DNA from: Channa striata | Lineage: Eukaryota > Chordata > Actinopteri > Anabantiformes > Channidae | Direction: 5' to 3' | NCBI GenBank assembly: GCA_033026295.1 | Contig: CM065183.1 | Location: forward strand, 2,790,001 to 2,854,000 | Length of the DNA: 64,000 bases | Part shown: positions 13,272 through 26,995 of the stretch, piece after piece | Layout of the letters: each line of letters starts with the position of its first letter | Position numbering within the stretch: position 1 is the stretch's first letter | The notes under the pieces: model-generated | Told to the model about the DNA's origin: nothing | Databases searched by the model: none | The model's input: the letters and a program-made list of their open reading frames with translations, nothing else | Program-made: the position numbers and the translations under genes

Positions 13272-13409
13272 CTGTGGTGGGGTAGAAGTACTGGGTTACT
13301 CTTTCTTCTGATCATTATTGTTAAGTTGACTTGTGCAGTCAACACGAGGTAATTCTTGTATTTACACGAACTGTTATTTCGTTTGTGAGAGCTCGTGCAC
13401 CTGACTGAC

Positions 13410-13557
13410 CTGATCGTCCATCTCTCTGGATGTCCACATGATACCAGCCACCATCATTGACCTTTGTCTGTGTGGCCTTCACCTTGATAGTCCCTGAGCC
13501 CATGTCCAACAGCAGGTACAAGCTCCCATCTAGCAGCTCTACTGCAAAGAAATCCAC
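13410..13557 (-). CDS. nrxn3: nrxn3 exon, middle of LNS3
   Basis: This 148-nt exon has acceptor TTGTTCAG and donor GTCAGT. It begins in phase 0 with VDFFAVELLDGSLYLLLD and continues MGSGTIKVKATQTKVNDGG, WYHVDIQRDGRSG, ending after the first base of the last glycine codon. It encodes central beta strands of LNS3, including the HVDIQRDGRSG block shared by all neurexins. The next exon supplies the remaining two bases of the glycine codon across a very short intron of 138 bp (13272-13409). The reading frame is intact. The sequence matches the remembered NRXN3 segment more closely than NRXN1 (VDIQ rather than VDFQ). Confidence 0.94.
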
Positions 13558-14167
13558 CTGAACAAGAACAAATTAACAACAACCAGAACAGACTTGCTTT
13601 TGCGTACTTCCTGTACTTTAACTTCTAACCTTGCTGTAGTGTTTTTGTCAGTGAGTGCACAGTGTTTTTGTGTTTTCTTCAGTATTTCTTCATCTTATTA
13701 TGAGCAATTCCATGCCACATGCAATTCCAGCCTCATCACCCTCACTAAAACAGTAGTTACCACTGAAACAACATGTGGCTGGTTTTTCTCTATATAGCTA
13801 TATTTATTATTATGCCCGTATTGCCATGTGAATGAGGATTTGATCTCCAGGGTACATTACACTTTGATTACTTGACAACATAGACATGTTAGCTTGCAGT
13901 TTTGATGTACAATTTCTATGGTGATGCTTCAGTAGAGTCTCTTGCTCATGTATGAACCTCAGCAGACCACAACATAAAACTGATGGTTAAACAGTCACTA
14001 ACAAGACAGGGAAACATTTCTGATCTACAAATAGTTGAAGTGTTTAAATGAACGACAAAATTGTCTGAAAGTTTGCTTGTCTTTGAGTTAATACTGTCAA
14101 GTTTTAGGAAGGAATGTCTAAAAGCAGAGTAGAAATTAGCAAGTGCTCTTGGGGATTATAGACCGAC
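13558..14167 (-). other. Intron inside LNS3 coding region
   Basis: A 610-bp intron with donor GTCGGT and acceptor TTGTTCAG. The next intron (13272-13409) is only 138 bp. Nothing unusual apart from the weak donor. Confidence 0.9.
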
Positions 14168-14461
14168 CTTGGTGTTCTTCTGGCTACGGGCGGTGTCCTT
14201 GCGCTCCTGGGGTTTGCCATGGGTGAAGAGGATAAGGCCGTTGGGCTCGGTCGTGCGGAAATCGAACGAAATTGACCCCATCCGCTTAGTGTTCCACTTC
14301 GGGAGGCTGATGTAGGCCTCAGGAGTCTCGAATGAAATGGGGTCCAGGGTGGCCACGTTTTCACACTTGTAGGATACCTCACCCTGGATTTTCATCTTAG
14401 GATCCACAATTCGAGCCAGACGGGACAACTCAAGTCGGATGTCATTGTTCTTATACACAAC
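14168..14461 (-). CDS. nrxn3: nrxn3 exon, LNS2-LNS3 linker and first half of LNS3
   Basis: This 294-nt exon (98 codons, phase 0 to phase 0) has acceptor CTGTTACAG. It starts VVYKNNDIRLELSRLAR, then reads KMKIQGEVSYKCENVATLDP, ETPEAYISLPKWNTKRMGS, FDFRTTEPNGLILFTHGKP and ends QERKDTARSQKNTK. It supplies the linker after LNS2 and the first strands of LNS3. The stretch KPQERKD...SQKNTK is typical of NRXN3; remembered NRXN1 has a quite different, histidine- and proline-rich segment here. The donor is GTCGGT, a GT donor with weak +3 to +5 positions, but the exon end in the canonical place and the phase match to the next exon leave little doubt. Identity is firm. Confidence 0.94.
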
Positions 14462-17400
14462 CTGTAACAGGTCAAAGAGAGTAATGCAGTTATTCTTCCA
14501 TGAACTTTCCCTTCATGTGCTGCAACCAAAATAGTTGACCCCTCTTGATTTCCTTTAACCTTATGGGGTTTATCTCTCATACACTCATATGTTTAAACAG
14601 ACAGGCTTCTGTAGAATTTCAAAAATGACATGGGTAACATTTTCTTTTAGTGCTGTGCATGATTTAGTTTAGATCAGGCAGTAAATATAGGTAGGTTTGA
14701 TTACAATGATGTCGTTTTGCTTAAATTCACTGCTTTGTCAAATGACCACATGTCATGCCTGGTTACTAGAATAGAAGTTTAGGTTTAGAAGAAGGTTGCT
14801 TCACGCTGGACTTAAACTCTGACCATGCTTGAATGTCTTCTGCTTTGTTGATCCATCTATCTATCCCAACCTCTTCCTTACTTGTCTAAATACTAGGCGT
14901 CGGTGTTATGTTCGCTAGACCTGCTATGTTAGAGCAAAGTTCTGTCTGTGTCAGTGATTTGTTCATACGAACAACCTACAGAGTTATGGATTACAGGGCT
15001 CCTGCGTTCAGATCTTTTTTTATCTGTCTGACAGTACGTGAATGTTTCACCATTGTTCTGGCCTGAATTGAGCCACTTTCAGACATGGAATCCAACCCCA
15101 AACTTATCCAGACATAACACAGAGTAGCTTCATGGAAGTAATGGACGCAAATGTCCAAATCAATTGGACTAGACATTAAATGAACTTTACCCTGCCAGAT
15201 TTTTAGGAATGTGCAATGTCCAGGCAATGTCATGACTGAGTTGGCATCTTGCTCATGGGACCAGTAAACTTTGAAACAATAAGACTGCTGTAAAAACAAA
15301 TCATCAGACAAACATAAGTCCTGCATCCTACTTCCTGTTCTACCCAAGCACCAGCCTCTCTTGCCTAAACCGAACGTGGTATTTTCAGTATGTGAGGACA
15401 CATTCGGCTTTGACAGTCTCCTGTTGTGTGCTCCATGTGTAAAAGGGCACAAACATTCACTTCAGGTTCTCCGGACACATAAGAAAACAGCCCTAGTTTT
15501 CAACTCTCAACCTCGTCTTGATTCACGACTGCAATCTCCAAGTATACGCCAAGGCTCCATGGTGTTTTGTGAGACGTGGGATGCTATGAGCCACTCCCCT
15601 CCCCCTCAACTGCTGCGGTTGTCCGGATGCTGAACGTTGACAGTGTTAACATCACGATTGTTGTGTTCAACCTCAGTGACGAAGGAAATGACTAAGCTGC
15701 ATTTGGGGGGATTGAGGAAAGGAGTTTGACTGTCCTTTTCACATACATTTTCAGAAAGAACGCAGGCAAGACGATGAAGTCACATTATGAAGTGCATAAC
15801 CATGTTTTTTTGAAAAAAATTTCCCATAGTTGGTAATTAATTGAATGAATTAATCTGTACTGGTCTGCACTGTATTAACCACCACGGTCTGTCACACTAC
15901 AGATTTAACCCTGCAGACTATGTCTCAGATGCAGATACACAATTTGTATCTCTCCCCATGAAGCTGATTTCAAGCAGACACAGCTCTGTGTCCTTTCAGT
16001 GATGGGAAAACAAATGAATGAAAAACACTAAGTGGCCAATCTTTCATCACAGCAGCCTTAGATGCTGTCAATAACAATGGGAGGATGGAGTCAAGAAGGG
16101 GGATGTGTGCGTAAATTGAAATCTGCTGAAGCGGAAAATTGAAGGCCTTTTTTTCCTCTAATTCTCTGGGCAGAGAAACACCCTCTGTCTGGCTTTATTT
16201 CGGGCGCATACATACACAAAACAAACACACCCTCTCCTCCGCTTCTCTCACTTTTTCCCCCTGCTCTTGTTCCATGCCCAGGGTTCTGTCTGAGAGAGCA
16301 GCGATGCCTGAGCGGGTAGATTGAGGGGACTGGCTGAGATTATCGATAATCCACCAGCAGATTTGACAGTAAATCAACTCATCCCTTAAGGTGCTCGGCG
16401 TAGATGGAAAATTGTCTTTTCCTCTCCTCTCACTCTCTTTCTTTGTTGCCTATCCTTCTCTTTTTGTTCCATCCATCGTCCTCTCTCTTCCTCCATCTAT
16501 CTGTCTCGCTCCCCCACCTCTCTAGACCAAACAACCATTTCTTTCCCGGCTTTGACTGAACATAAATATCCTGAGCCCCTAGAGCATCTCCACCAGTCCC
16601 CTTCTAAAATCAAAGCCTAAATAACAATGACAGTCTCACACTTAATATATAGTGTATAGTTGCCATGCAGGCTTGGTACAGAGTAAGACTTCAAATGTGC
16701 AATATTATCATAAAAACAACAACATAAAGTATTATTATTATATATGGCGTAATAGGTCACTTCTGCTAGCTGGCACAGTGCTGAACCTTATTGTCATACG
16801 TACAATTTTAATGCGGAGCTTCAACTTTACATTTACGCACAAAAACTAGATTTTTTTAGGCACTTTTTTTTCAACAACAACAGTTGTAATAATAATTACT
16901 GATTAGTGAATATTGTATATTATGTTTTGACATCTAACCTTTTGCTGCAACATGCTTCTAGCTAACCCTCTCTCATAATTATTGTATTCCTATCCCGCTA
17001 AAGTGCAATCGTGATTACATATTCACAGGGAACCTAATTATTGGCTGAGTCATGCTCCAATATTTTGTATTTTGTGAATGACCGAAGCTCTATATTTATT
17101 TTTTATTAACTGATTTGAAGTGGTTGGGGTTGGCAGGACTAAGGCAAAAGGCTTCATCACCAGACACCAGAGTCAATTCTGTCGTTAAGTTTAGGTTTAA
17201 AAAGCACTTGCTGTATGTTAAGTATCAATATATTTGTGCATATCAATAACCCTGTTTTTGAAGACACAGTTTTTATGGCAGAGTTTTTTGTTTGACATAG
17301 GTAGAAACAAAAGAAATCGTAGTTTTTTGATGAAATAAATGCACCGGTTGTTGAAAGTGTGTGTCTACTATGTCTCCGAAAGATTTTGTAGCTGGTGTGT

Positions 17401-17784
17401 ATCTATGTATTTTGTAACAGTGGTCACAAGTGTTTACACCATACAGGACAGTAACAACACAAAGCCCTGTGGACAATATGGCACCTTATTTAACCTGTCA
17501 AAAAAAAATGGTCAAATGATACACAAGACAGCCACATTGTGTGCAGAGCCTGTTTGCATATGGGACTGACGCTACAGAAATTGATCTCCTTAGTAGACAG
17601 TTTGAGCAAAAGGACGTGCTGCTAGAATCTGAAACATAGGCACCAGTAGATAGTATCATATAGCTGAAATGATAAATATGTTTAGGAAGGCTTACAAAAG
17701 CTCATATGTTTTATAATATACTGCTGTTTATGTTGGTTGACCTACGTTTATCTATAAAATGAACACCACGCATCACGGACAAAT

Positions 17785-17945
17785 CATAAAAATTCTATCC
17801 ATCCATCATCTGTAACTGCTCATCCTGTTTAGGGTCGGGGGGATTTCTACTGGTCATATGTTGAGAGACTAATTTCTCTCCATAGAAATCTTCTGATATA
17901 TAAATGACTCTGCAATATATTTGATTGGATGGATGGATGCCACCA
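17785..17945 (-). repeat. Short fragment of the same GGATGG-tailed fish repeat
   Basis: TCTATCCATCCATCATCTGT followed by AACTGCTCATCCTGTTTAGG and GTCGGGGGG matches the tail end of the repeat family at 37905 and 49330, read in reverse. About 100 bases later a GGATGGATGGATG tract (17927-17940) may be an inverted partner or a separate simple repeat. Confidence 0.5.
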
Positions 17946-18779
17946 AACCATTAGTCCAGCCCTGACGGAAGTTTCCAGTAATAATTCCAAAACTGAGCTA
18001 AAACTAAACTTCCATAGTGTTTAGAATTTGAACATGTAGTGCTGTCACAAATAACAGGATGTTCCCTTTTATACAATGTGGCTGTCAGTTTTATGCCCCG
18101 ATGGACACAACCTTACACACAAAAGCATTAAATGTGGGGACTGTACACATATTGCCCAGTAACGTGCTTGCTCATAAAAGTGAGCATAAATCATATAAAA
18201 TGTAGACAGGATGGGACAGGAAGTATGGCAGGGAGGCAGCGGCGGATGGAGGGTGTAGCTGACAGTTTGACAAGTCACTTTCAGGTCCCTGCCACCTCTG
18301 AACAATAATAGCAAAAGGGCCTTTCAACATGCAAAGGAAGCTTTATCAGTATAGTGCAGACGCGGGCTGCAGGTTAACATGAGAATGAAGCATTAGAAAG
18401 TCTGATAGGAGGCTGATGGATAACCAAAACCACGCACACGCACGCACGATAAACAGTGAGCCTGTGTGTGTTAACACGATCATATTTCGGTATGGCAAGA
18501 TGATAGAGATCAGTTATTGCCTTACGTATTTATCCTGAAAGTGGTAATGGAGCGCGTGACATAATATGACCACATTTGAAAGTTTACATCAATGCAAAAC
18601 AACACTTTGGTTTAGTAGCGATACACACTAACTGAACACCCAGGGGAAAAAAATGAGGGTGGTAATGCTGCTGTGGTGGTGGTCAGCCAGGTCCCCTTTG
18701 GATGAGTAGGTGATCTTCTAGTACAGTAGGTAGATGATGTGCCTGCCCGTTATTGTCGTGCTTACACTAATAAACGCAG

Positions 18780-18930
18780 ACCTGTAACCTTCCTCTCTTT
18801 TGTCACCCACGCTCTGTCCTTATTAAATAATATCACACGTGGATAAATTGCTTGTGTATGGCCAGATTCCCAATCTCAGTGGGAATTCCTGGTTAAATAA
18901 AGACATACATAAAAAAGTAAAAATAAAGCT
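18780..18930 (+). repeat. Possible 3' end of a LINE/SINE ('TTCCTGGTTAAATAAAG')
   Basis: CCAATCTCAGTGGGAATTCC then TGGTTAAATAAAGACATAC resembles the 3' tails of several fish non-LTR elements ('CCTGGTTAAATAAAGG'). Only about 150 bases are recognisable and no coding sequence precedes it. Confidence 0.35.
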
Positions 18931-19264
18931 ATTAACACGCCTACTGTGTCCCAAAAGTTCAAGGGGCCCATAGGTCAGAGCCCCTGAAGCTTAGTTAGAA
19001 GATAGTGGAAAGATGCAAAATGACTACTGATCGGAAAGATAAAAAAACCAGACTCGAAAGATTAGAAAAACACATAAAAATAACTAAAAACATCTAACTG
19101 AGCGACCCGTTCTCTCTCTCTCTGCCCATGGATCCAACTGCACGTAATGGAGCCATGATAACACAAAAGTGAAAAGCAGGAGTGTCACTAACAGACCTTC
19201 TGCAGGGGGAAGGTTTCTTACTGTCCATGGTGATGTCCACAATAAATATCAAGGCTGTTGTATT

Positions 19265-19335
19265 ACTAAGCAATGCTTATATTTGTGTGCAATGCTTAGT
19301 TATGTATATTACTGAGCATTGCACAGTAATATACA
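19265..19335. repeat. Two adjacent hairpins
   Basis: ACTAAGCAATGC and GCAATGCTTAGT form an arm pair with one central mismatch. Directly after it TGTATATTACTG (19303-19314) and CAGTAATATACA (19324-19335) are perfect 12-bp complements around a 9-base loop that repeats the 'GCATTGC' motif of the first hairpin. They may be the core of a small folded repeat. Confidence 0.8.
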
Positions 19336-20145
19336 GTAAGTTGGTTCTAATTGTTCAAATTCCAATGTTATTTTTCACATACAGAGCCAGACACAGTATG
19401 ATATGCAGCAAAGTGCTTAGATGACTGCTCAACTAGAGGACAATCAACAAAATATAATATTTTAATAAGAAGTTAAAAAGGTGGAATGAATACAATTTGC
19501 TGCAGAAACTATACAACCCAAAGCTCAAAATGTTCAGCATGTAATATTCCATTTCACAAATAGCCCTGAGCTATAAAGTTCACATGATGAAAATGTCGTG
19601 CGGAATAAAATGACCCGACCAAAGTGTGAGGATGTAAACCTCACCTGTGGTAGCTGCTTGCTACATTCTGTGTCGTCATGTTTGCTCGGCAGGTATTTGT
19701 GTTCCTGTGCTTTTTAAATTCGATTATGAGCACATGTAAAAAAACACCCTAACAGGACATAGGAACTGGTAAGACATGTTATTGTACTGGTTGATGTAAA
19801 TTGATATTAATGTTTGTCATGTGTTTCTGCATGTCTCTCTTTGTTGGCTTTGTATTTAAACGTGCACGCACCTCTGTTCATGACATGGGCTCAAAACCAC
19901 ATCGCAGTTAACGCAGCAGTGGGGGAGACAGATGGCACCAAAGTACCAAATCCTGCTTATTGGTGCTTGAAGGCCCCGTGTGCACTAGAAGATTTTCCAA
20001 TCTTAACAGATTTTAAACATGCGGTAGAAGATGGAATAACATGGCTTATACATTTTTCAAGTGCAAGCTGGAATTTGGTTAAAAATTAAGTTTAATTGTT
20101 TGCAATAAATGAGGCTAGTGCACGTTACTGCTGAGTTTACAACAT

Positions 20146-20159
20146 CCAGCAGGTGGCGG
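20146..20159 (+). promoter_or_regulatory. Candidate CTCF binding site
   Basis: CCAGCAGGTGGCGG fits the CTCF core consensus CCASYAGRKGGCRS at all 14 positions. It lies in the 12.5-kb intron between the LNS2 and LNS3 exons. Matches of this kind arise by chance at a low rate, and occupancy cannot be judged from sequence. Confidence 0.35.
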
Positions 20160-20900
20160 ATCCCATTTAGCTGGTTGTGCGTTTCGTCTTCCATCGCTCC
20201 TCCTTTCCCACTACAAACTGCGAACAAACCTCATCTCAGACACACAGATTGCGTCTGTAAACCCAGGATGTGTGTCAAAACACAGGATGGTTTGGGGCTA
20301 TAATCAGTTCTGACCAGTCTCAAGTGGGAACACCCCACATTCACTCAAAAAACATCTGAACACAACCCAGCCGGCGATTATGGTTGACAGCACGATGTAA
20401 TTGTGGAAAACACTTTATTGGTAGATAAATCTATTTTCTATGAGACAAGGTTGAAATAGTAAGCATCATAATTCGGTCTAGTTTATGTCTTACAAATAAG
20501 CTGCTCCACGGCAAGAGATAAGGATTCACTTACAAACTGGCCTCATTCTTGGTCAATGTCAGAAATCAATTAATCACGTGTTTGTTTAGTTCTGCATAAT
20601 CCTACTACCCAAAGTCAGAGAAGTTACACTCATACACGGAGCGAATAACTCCGCATGACATACACTTGTGTTAGGCTGAATGTGGGTGTACAGGCTCCCA
20701 GAGACACAAACATTTATCATCCCTAGATGTCTGATTTGCCCATAAATCAATGCCTACTGACAATGTTTGTGAGTCTGTGGCTGTGGCGAGTTTGTGTGTC
20801 TGCATGTGATACATGTATGGCTTCTCAGAAACTGCAACAAAGATCGAATAAATCATTTTTATATATCATCACACAAAACCGGCATCAACTGTTAATAACT

Positions 20901-20924
20901 GTGTGTGTGTGTGTGTGTGTGTGT
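20901..20924. repeat. (GT)n microsatellite
   Basis: Twelve GT units in the large LNS2-LNS3 intron. Confidence 0.97.
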
Positions 20925-22810
20925 CGTGCATGAAAGACAGGTTTTCCATTCTTTCTGGTTTTAGTGTCAAATGAAACAAACGTCTCCTAAACTGTACCTC
21001 CAGTCGGTGTAACCCTGCAGCGAGCACTTTCAACGTTAGCTGCTGTAGCATCATATGTCACATGGCTTTGCCATGAGACTTACTTTATAGTGTTTTCGAG
21101 AACGTTTGCAGCGTCTGATCACGACCACAGGGGGGCATCATGTCCTTTGCAGAACACCCAAGAAAATGTGGGACCCTCCTCACTGGGTGTAGTGCGATAT
21201 GTGAATAATTGTCTCTGCCTGAGACTGGTGGTGCTTTAATACATTGATTTGATTAATTAGATAAGGACAACCTTTAATTTGGTGGGATATAATGACGTGT
21301 CAGTGAAGGGTGCGTGTGTGTGTGTTCGTGTGTAGGCACCACTGTGCTGAGCAGCCCTTTATCTTGAGGAAATTTTTAACCAGACAGGCTCAATATACTG
21401 CAAGTGCAATGATTTGCTCCAACAATAGTGTTTGAGTTGCTGATGAGAGCATGACCGTACAATTACAAAACATACACATTGTCAAAAATCATTGCCATTG
21501 TATAAAATGAGGCTGTCCGCCACTCGGCACGTAAATTACATAAAGCACATATTTACAGAGTATTCTGAAATACAAAGATGCTGACACCTCAGACTGACTT
21601 TTATTTGAGACATGAATGGAAGCAAGTACACAAACAATATAACTAATTACAGTAGCTGAATATTTCAAATAATGGAGTGAGAATCACAAAATTCCCCTCA
21701 CAGAAATCAAGAAGTAGCTCAGTAATGTGCAGCCAGGGGTGTGTGTGGGTGGATAATGGGAGGTGGAGAATGGAACACCCACTCAAAGAAGGGTGGCGCA
21801 TTTGTAATAAAATTATTGAGTCAAATGGTGTTACACAAATCTGCAAGCCTTTGTAAATGTAACTGTATATTATGTCTGTGTTCAGCAGAATAAGCAATAA
21901 CCAAACGGGTGAAAATTCATTTCTTGGAGGAATTATTTCAATTCTAGGAAAAAATATATAATTAAAAATCTAAAAATTTGTAAATAAAAATAATTACATA
22001 TATTAAACGTTTTGCTGTTATTCGTAATAATCAATTTTTTTTTTGACATTGTTTGCCATTAATTTCTAATTATAAGTTCCTCACAGCAGTGCCCAAGTGT
22101 TCATGGTTAAATTCCACCACTGCATGATGAGGTTTAACAAGGGTTATAATTAAAATATCAAAGGCTTCCCCTATTAAACATCTTTTTTATATATTTATCT
22201 AATTTTGCATCAAGAAATATCTGGCAGTTTTTTAAACATTACAAGTGAAACAAATAAATAAACTTTTAATCAACAAACAATATAGATTTGACTAATTACT
22301 ATGATGTATAAATATTGTAACAAAGTGTTGTTATTACAGGGGAAAACTGAGACCGGCATGTGTTTTGGCTCATCCTCAGTCAATGAGCTCATCTTTTGTG
22401 TTTCCTTGCTGGCTACAGTATACAGGCACAGCCAGAGGCCTCCATGTGAGTGGTTGATGGAGGTGTAATGACAATGACAATTATAGCAATTATGTGTTAT
22501 TGTAGGCCATTATGTATTTTGTAGGTTTCAAGATGTAGGCTTTCTATGTAATTGCTGGCTTATGAAAGGCATAATAATCACAGGCCAGTCAGGCACAGGG
22601 GCTACCCAGGGCGACCAATACCTGATGCCATGGTAACAAAACATTTATCCATAATGCTGCTGTGTAGATGGCGAGGACAAGAGCATTGGCAGCAGGCAAA
22701 TTAGCTGTAAAAGGCAGGGAGTGGAGAACGGGAGGGTGCTGGACAGCAGGCTGAGGGAGAGCTGATGGGTGCTGCAGATGCGTGGGCCTGTGCTTAGTAA
22801 GTAGGAAGAC

Positions 22811-22834
22811 TGTGTGTGTGTGTGTGTGTGTGTG
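22811..22834. repeat. (TG)n microsatellite
   Basis: Twelve TG units in the large LNS2-LNS3 intron. Confidence 0.97.
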
Positions 22835-23778
22835 AGAAAGAAGGTATGATGATAATCTTTCTTTTCTGCATAAATGAGTGCCTATGCAATTTTAAGGCTT
22901 GGTATTTGTTTTTGTTTTTTTTTACCAGAACCATAAGTGAGCAGTGGGTGACAGGATGAGTTTATACCAACAAATGATGCACATTAACCAAATTAAGCCA
23001 GCAGCGACACAGCTGGCCGAATTCTTAGTTTATGTCCATCTATAATAAACTCTATACAGCAAATTTATATATAACTTTACGTTCTGTAATGGTGGTCTCT
23101 GTAACTTACAGCAAGATAAAGTCCCCTCATAACAACAACGTGTCCAAGAAATTACTTTTTTGTACACACTAACTTAAAACTAATGTACATAAATAAATTC
23201 AGTAGATGGATTTATTTTAACATGATAAATACATGTGATAGAAAAATATGTGATAAAAAAAGGTATGTAAATGATAAGTGGCAGTTATGTTAACGTTGAA
23301 CATACTGTAAAAATGTTATCATTTTATTTACTTCCAAAATATATACATTTTAATGGTGGTGTTTAGATTTACATCCCATCCTCTTTAAAGAACTTTAAAC
23401 ATAATTTATAACTATATAATGAAGTTATAAGTATTGTAATCAATTATAATACAGACATTAAAAGCATCAATGAATTGCCTCCATCTACACACTGAAACCT
23501 GGATCAGCTTGTTGGCCATGGATTTTACAGCGGTGTGAAAGCAGGTGAGCAAGAGCCAACTGTAAACGCACAAGACACCATCTTCATCCTTAAAAGCAAA
23601 TGTGCATGCTCGGATGCACATGTTTGTCTGTTAATGTGTGTGTGAGTCATGTGTCGTGGGTGTGTGGTGTAGGGATCCTGCTTGCCCAGCATGGCACATA
23701 GCAGGAAGTAGGCCAGAGGGGGATTAAAGGGCCACTGCGCCACTTCCTCCCTCTCCCTGCTGCTTGTATGATGCTCTG

Positions 23779-23781
<3 letters not shown>

Positions 23782-23815
<34 letters not shown>
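23782..23815. repeat. (TG)n microsatellite
   Basis: About 17 TG units in the same intron. Confidence 0.97.
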
Positions 23816-23816
<1 letters not shown>

Positions 23817-26800
23817 CACCAACAAACATTGACAGACAACGTCAAGTCCGTGCTGGAGGCTACAACAACTGGCTCCAGTTAAGCACTAGATATTACATCA
23901 TCGGTTTAAAAGAAACTACGTTTGTGTGCGTTGCGCCCTGAAAATAGGTTATAATATTTTGTAAGGAAAGCAAAGTAAATAAAGGAACGATATTTTGTGT
24001 TCATGTTGAAAGTTTATTTGTAGACAAAGTAAATTTATTCCAAGGACTTTGGTTATTAACCAAAGAGCAGTCATGTCTATATGTTTGTGTTTCTTTTTTA
24101 TGTTTGAAATGTTGAATTGGAACATTTGACAAAGAGAAGCAAGTGTTGTAGTGTCATCCAGTTTGACTCTCATCACACTCTTGACTGGGGACTTATGTAT
24201 TGCTATGGTTCCACTAAGTCCTTTAAACATAATGACCATATACATTGTCCCTGCGCTTTTATATGATCGTCTAAAACATTTATTGATAGAGCGTCCCCAT
24301 GGCAACAGGGGTCGGTTGTAATCGTAACAGCAGCCATATGTATAAGCCTAAATTGATACCACGTATTCTCAAAACCTGTGCTTTAACCTGATATTGATCA
24401 CACTGAGCGCTGCCTGCACTGTCCTTTGGCATTCAACGTGAAGTGTTTATCAGTCAGGTGCCTGCACTGCAACTAGACTGTGAAACTCAGCTGCCCACAT
24501 GTGCACGCATGATTAATGGAGGGACAGAATTAGAAATTAATGTCTGAATCTTTCTACAAGTGATGAACACATCGTTCCAGCTTCTGCCTGTGTCAGTGCT
24601 GCGGCCTCAGCCGAGACCCCTTCTCTCAAGCCACAAGCCACAGCAACCAGAGCCAACTGCAGGGACCTGCATGAATATTTGCCACGCATGAAGGTGTGGT
24701 AGTGTGTGGTGTCACGCTACAATTGTTCTGTCGTCAGTAGAATACGTGAGCATTAGACATATTTCAAATTAGTGACTTTGTTACTTGGTGACTGTCTTGT
24801 GATGATGTTTTGTGCTTTATTTCCTCCTCCCTCTGAGCCTGGTCTAACACATAAGGTGTTGTCTAAAAATCACCTGGGCACTGGGGCCAGTTTCACCAGC
24901 TGGACATGGGTTCCCTTTGGATTTAAGAGACTTAACGCACATCAACACGGCCAAATGGAGCACACCTACACACACACACACTGCTATTTTCTACTACTAT
25001 TTTCCTGTCCCGCTCTTCCCTTGTTCACTTCCCTCCTTTCACTGCACAGTCAGAGTAAACCCAGCAACTGGCTACAGTATATACAGTAGATATAGTCCTC
25101 AATCTAGTAGGCAGGTATAGTCCTAAAGTGGTGTTTGTGCCTTAACATAAGTTTGTGGCTAAATCTAAGAAGGCTGTAGCTCCAGTATTTTAGCGTTGTC
25201 AGGGGTACGGTAATGTGGCGCATGACAAGAACCTACTGAACAAACTAGAAGGTAGCAGTTTATCAAGTAGTTCTGAAGGTAAGTTCTACCTTCTAATAAT
25301 CTGGTAAGGAGGCAAAGGAAATAAGCAGGGATTTGAATTTGTAATTTAGTTTAAAGACAGATGAATCCATGTTAGGGAGCCGGCACGGATTGGTTGGCGG
25401 CAAAGCCGAGGAAAAACAGTGGTTTGTTTCACACTTCAGACTCAAAAATAATTTTTACCTTAGTATTTGAACCAAAATCCTAGGTTTTGTAACCTAATGA
25501 ACATATTTTTGTGCCAAACACGACCAAGAGGCCACTGTACCTAAAACTAGTAACTCCATAGTTATTATTGTAACCATGACAACATCAGCATAGTGCATTA
25601 TAGGAACCTATACAACAAGGTAGATGAGCTTCAACACTTAACCATAATTCTGGGCTGATTGTAACTAAGAGGCTATTAAAGATGTCTGAGAATGTCCTAA
25701 TCAGAAGAAGACCTGAAATGTCAACTGAGGTATAAGCAATCAATGCAGTTTGACATTACAAGAGAAAGATGAAAACAGTGATAAAAGTTGAAATCTCCAC
25801 TAAAGAGTCAGAGCTGGCAGCAGCTGACAGTTGACGGTGTGTCTACAATTATTTAATAAGATGTTTAGCCGCATTTTTAATGTCCCGCACTCAACCAACA
25901 CGCTCCTCTATGAATTAGTTCAGGTGTCACCAAAGACTGTGTTCTTTGTGTTTCACTCTCACTTTACACGCTAAACTCTGGCCTAAAGCTTATTTTATGC
26001 TCCAGGTTTGTTTTCTCCAGTTTTACATGCATAATGAGGGAGTCTGTGCGTTAGGCTTGGGGCTTCTGAAATGCGGCTGACCTGCACCCAGTACTGTGCC
26101 CGAATGCCTCTGGTGCAGAAACACATGGTACGCTGCAAGCTGTTGCTGTTGCTCGACTAATGTGCTGCTCGCGCTACGCTTTCTGTGTGGACATGGTGTC
26201 GGAGATGAAAGAATTTGAAACGAGGCTTAGTGTGCAACTATGGACACTGGAGATCTGGGTGCCCATAGGAGTTAAAATGTGGGTGTGTAAGCTGGTGATG
26301 TGTCTGGAGGTTTGTACAGTAGGTGCTCAAAGCAGCTAAAGTTTCAGTTTAGTGTTAAAACAGAATCCCTGACCGCATGTGAACTTAAAGGAGATGATAC
26401 ATCACTTTCAACAGTTTCCCTTAAAGTTTAATCCAGGACGAGCATATTACATGTGAGTGACAGCATGCATTGATATAAAATATACATGTTTTTCATAGCG
26501 GAGGAATTTTTGCATTTTAAAAGGTTCCTTGATTTGACCGAGGAGCTCCTATCTCAGAAAGTCTAAGTTCTTCTCGACAATCTTTTCAAATAATTATGCT
26601 TTTATGCAACAACACGAGGTGGATACAGTAGGATTTAACCTCAATCCCCTTTCTCTACTTTGGCTTTAGTGTATATTTATTATATGTTAAAAACTTTTGC
26701 TGTTAAAGATCTATCTATTACATTATCAGACATTGGAGCAAACCCATTGCAGATCACCTGACCAGCACCAAACAGTAGCCACATATGTCAGGGACCAGGA

Positions 26801-26995
26801 GGTGAAGAATGTGGAACATCTAAACAGCAGGATTTTTCTCAGAGAAGGACAGTGATTAGTTCCAGTGATTGTCACTTTTCTCTGCACACCTCCAATGGGA
26901 AGATCAATATACAATGAATTCAGTGGATTGTTCATTAGGGAGGCAGTCATTGCACGACACTGAGTTTTACGCCAATATTGAATCAGGTACGTTAC

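Larger units (their letters stand above)
14462..26995 (-). other. 12.5-kb intron between LNS2 and LNS3 exons
   Basis: The intron holds three dinucleotide repeats, the paired hairpins at 19265-19335, a candidate CTCF site, a short repeat fragment at 17785 and a possible LINE tail at 18780. No further exon is needed here, since CLKE joins VVYKNND directly in phase 0. Confidence 0.85.
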
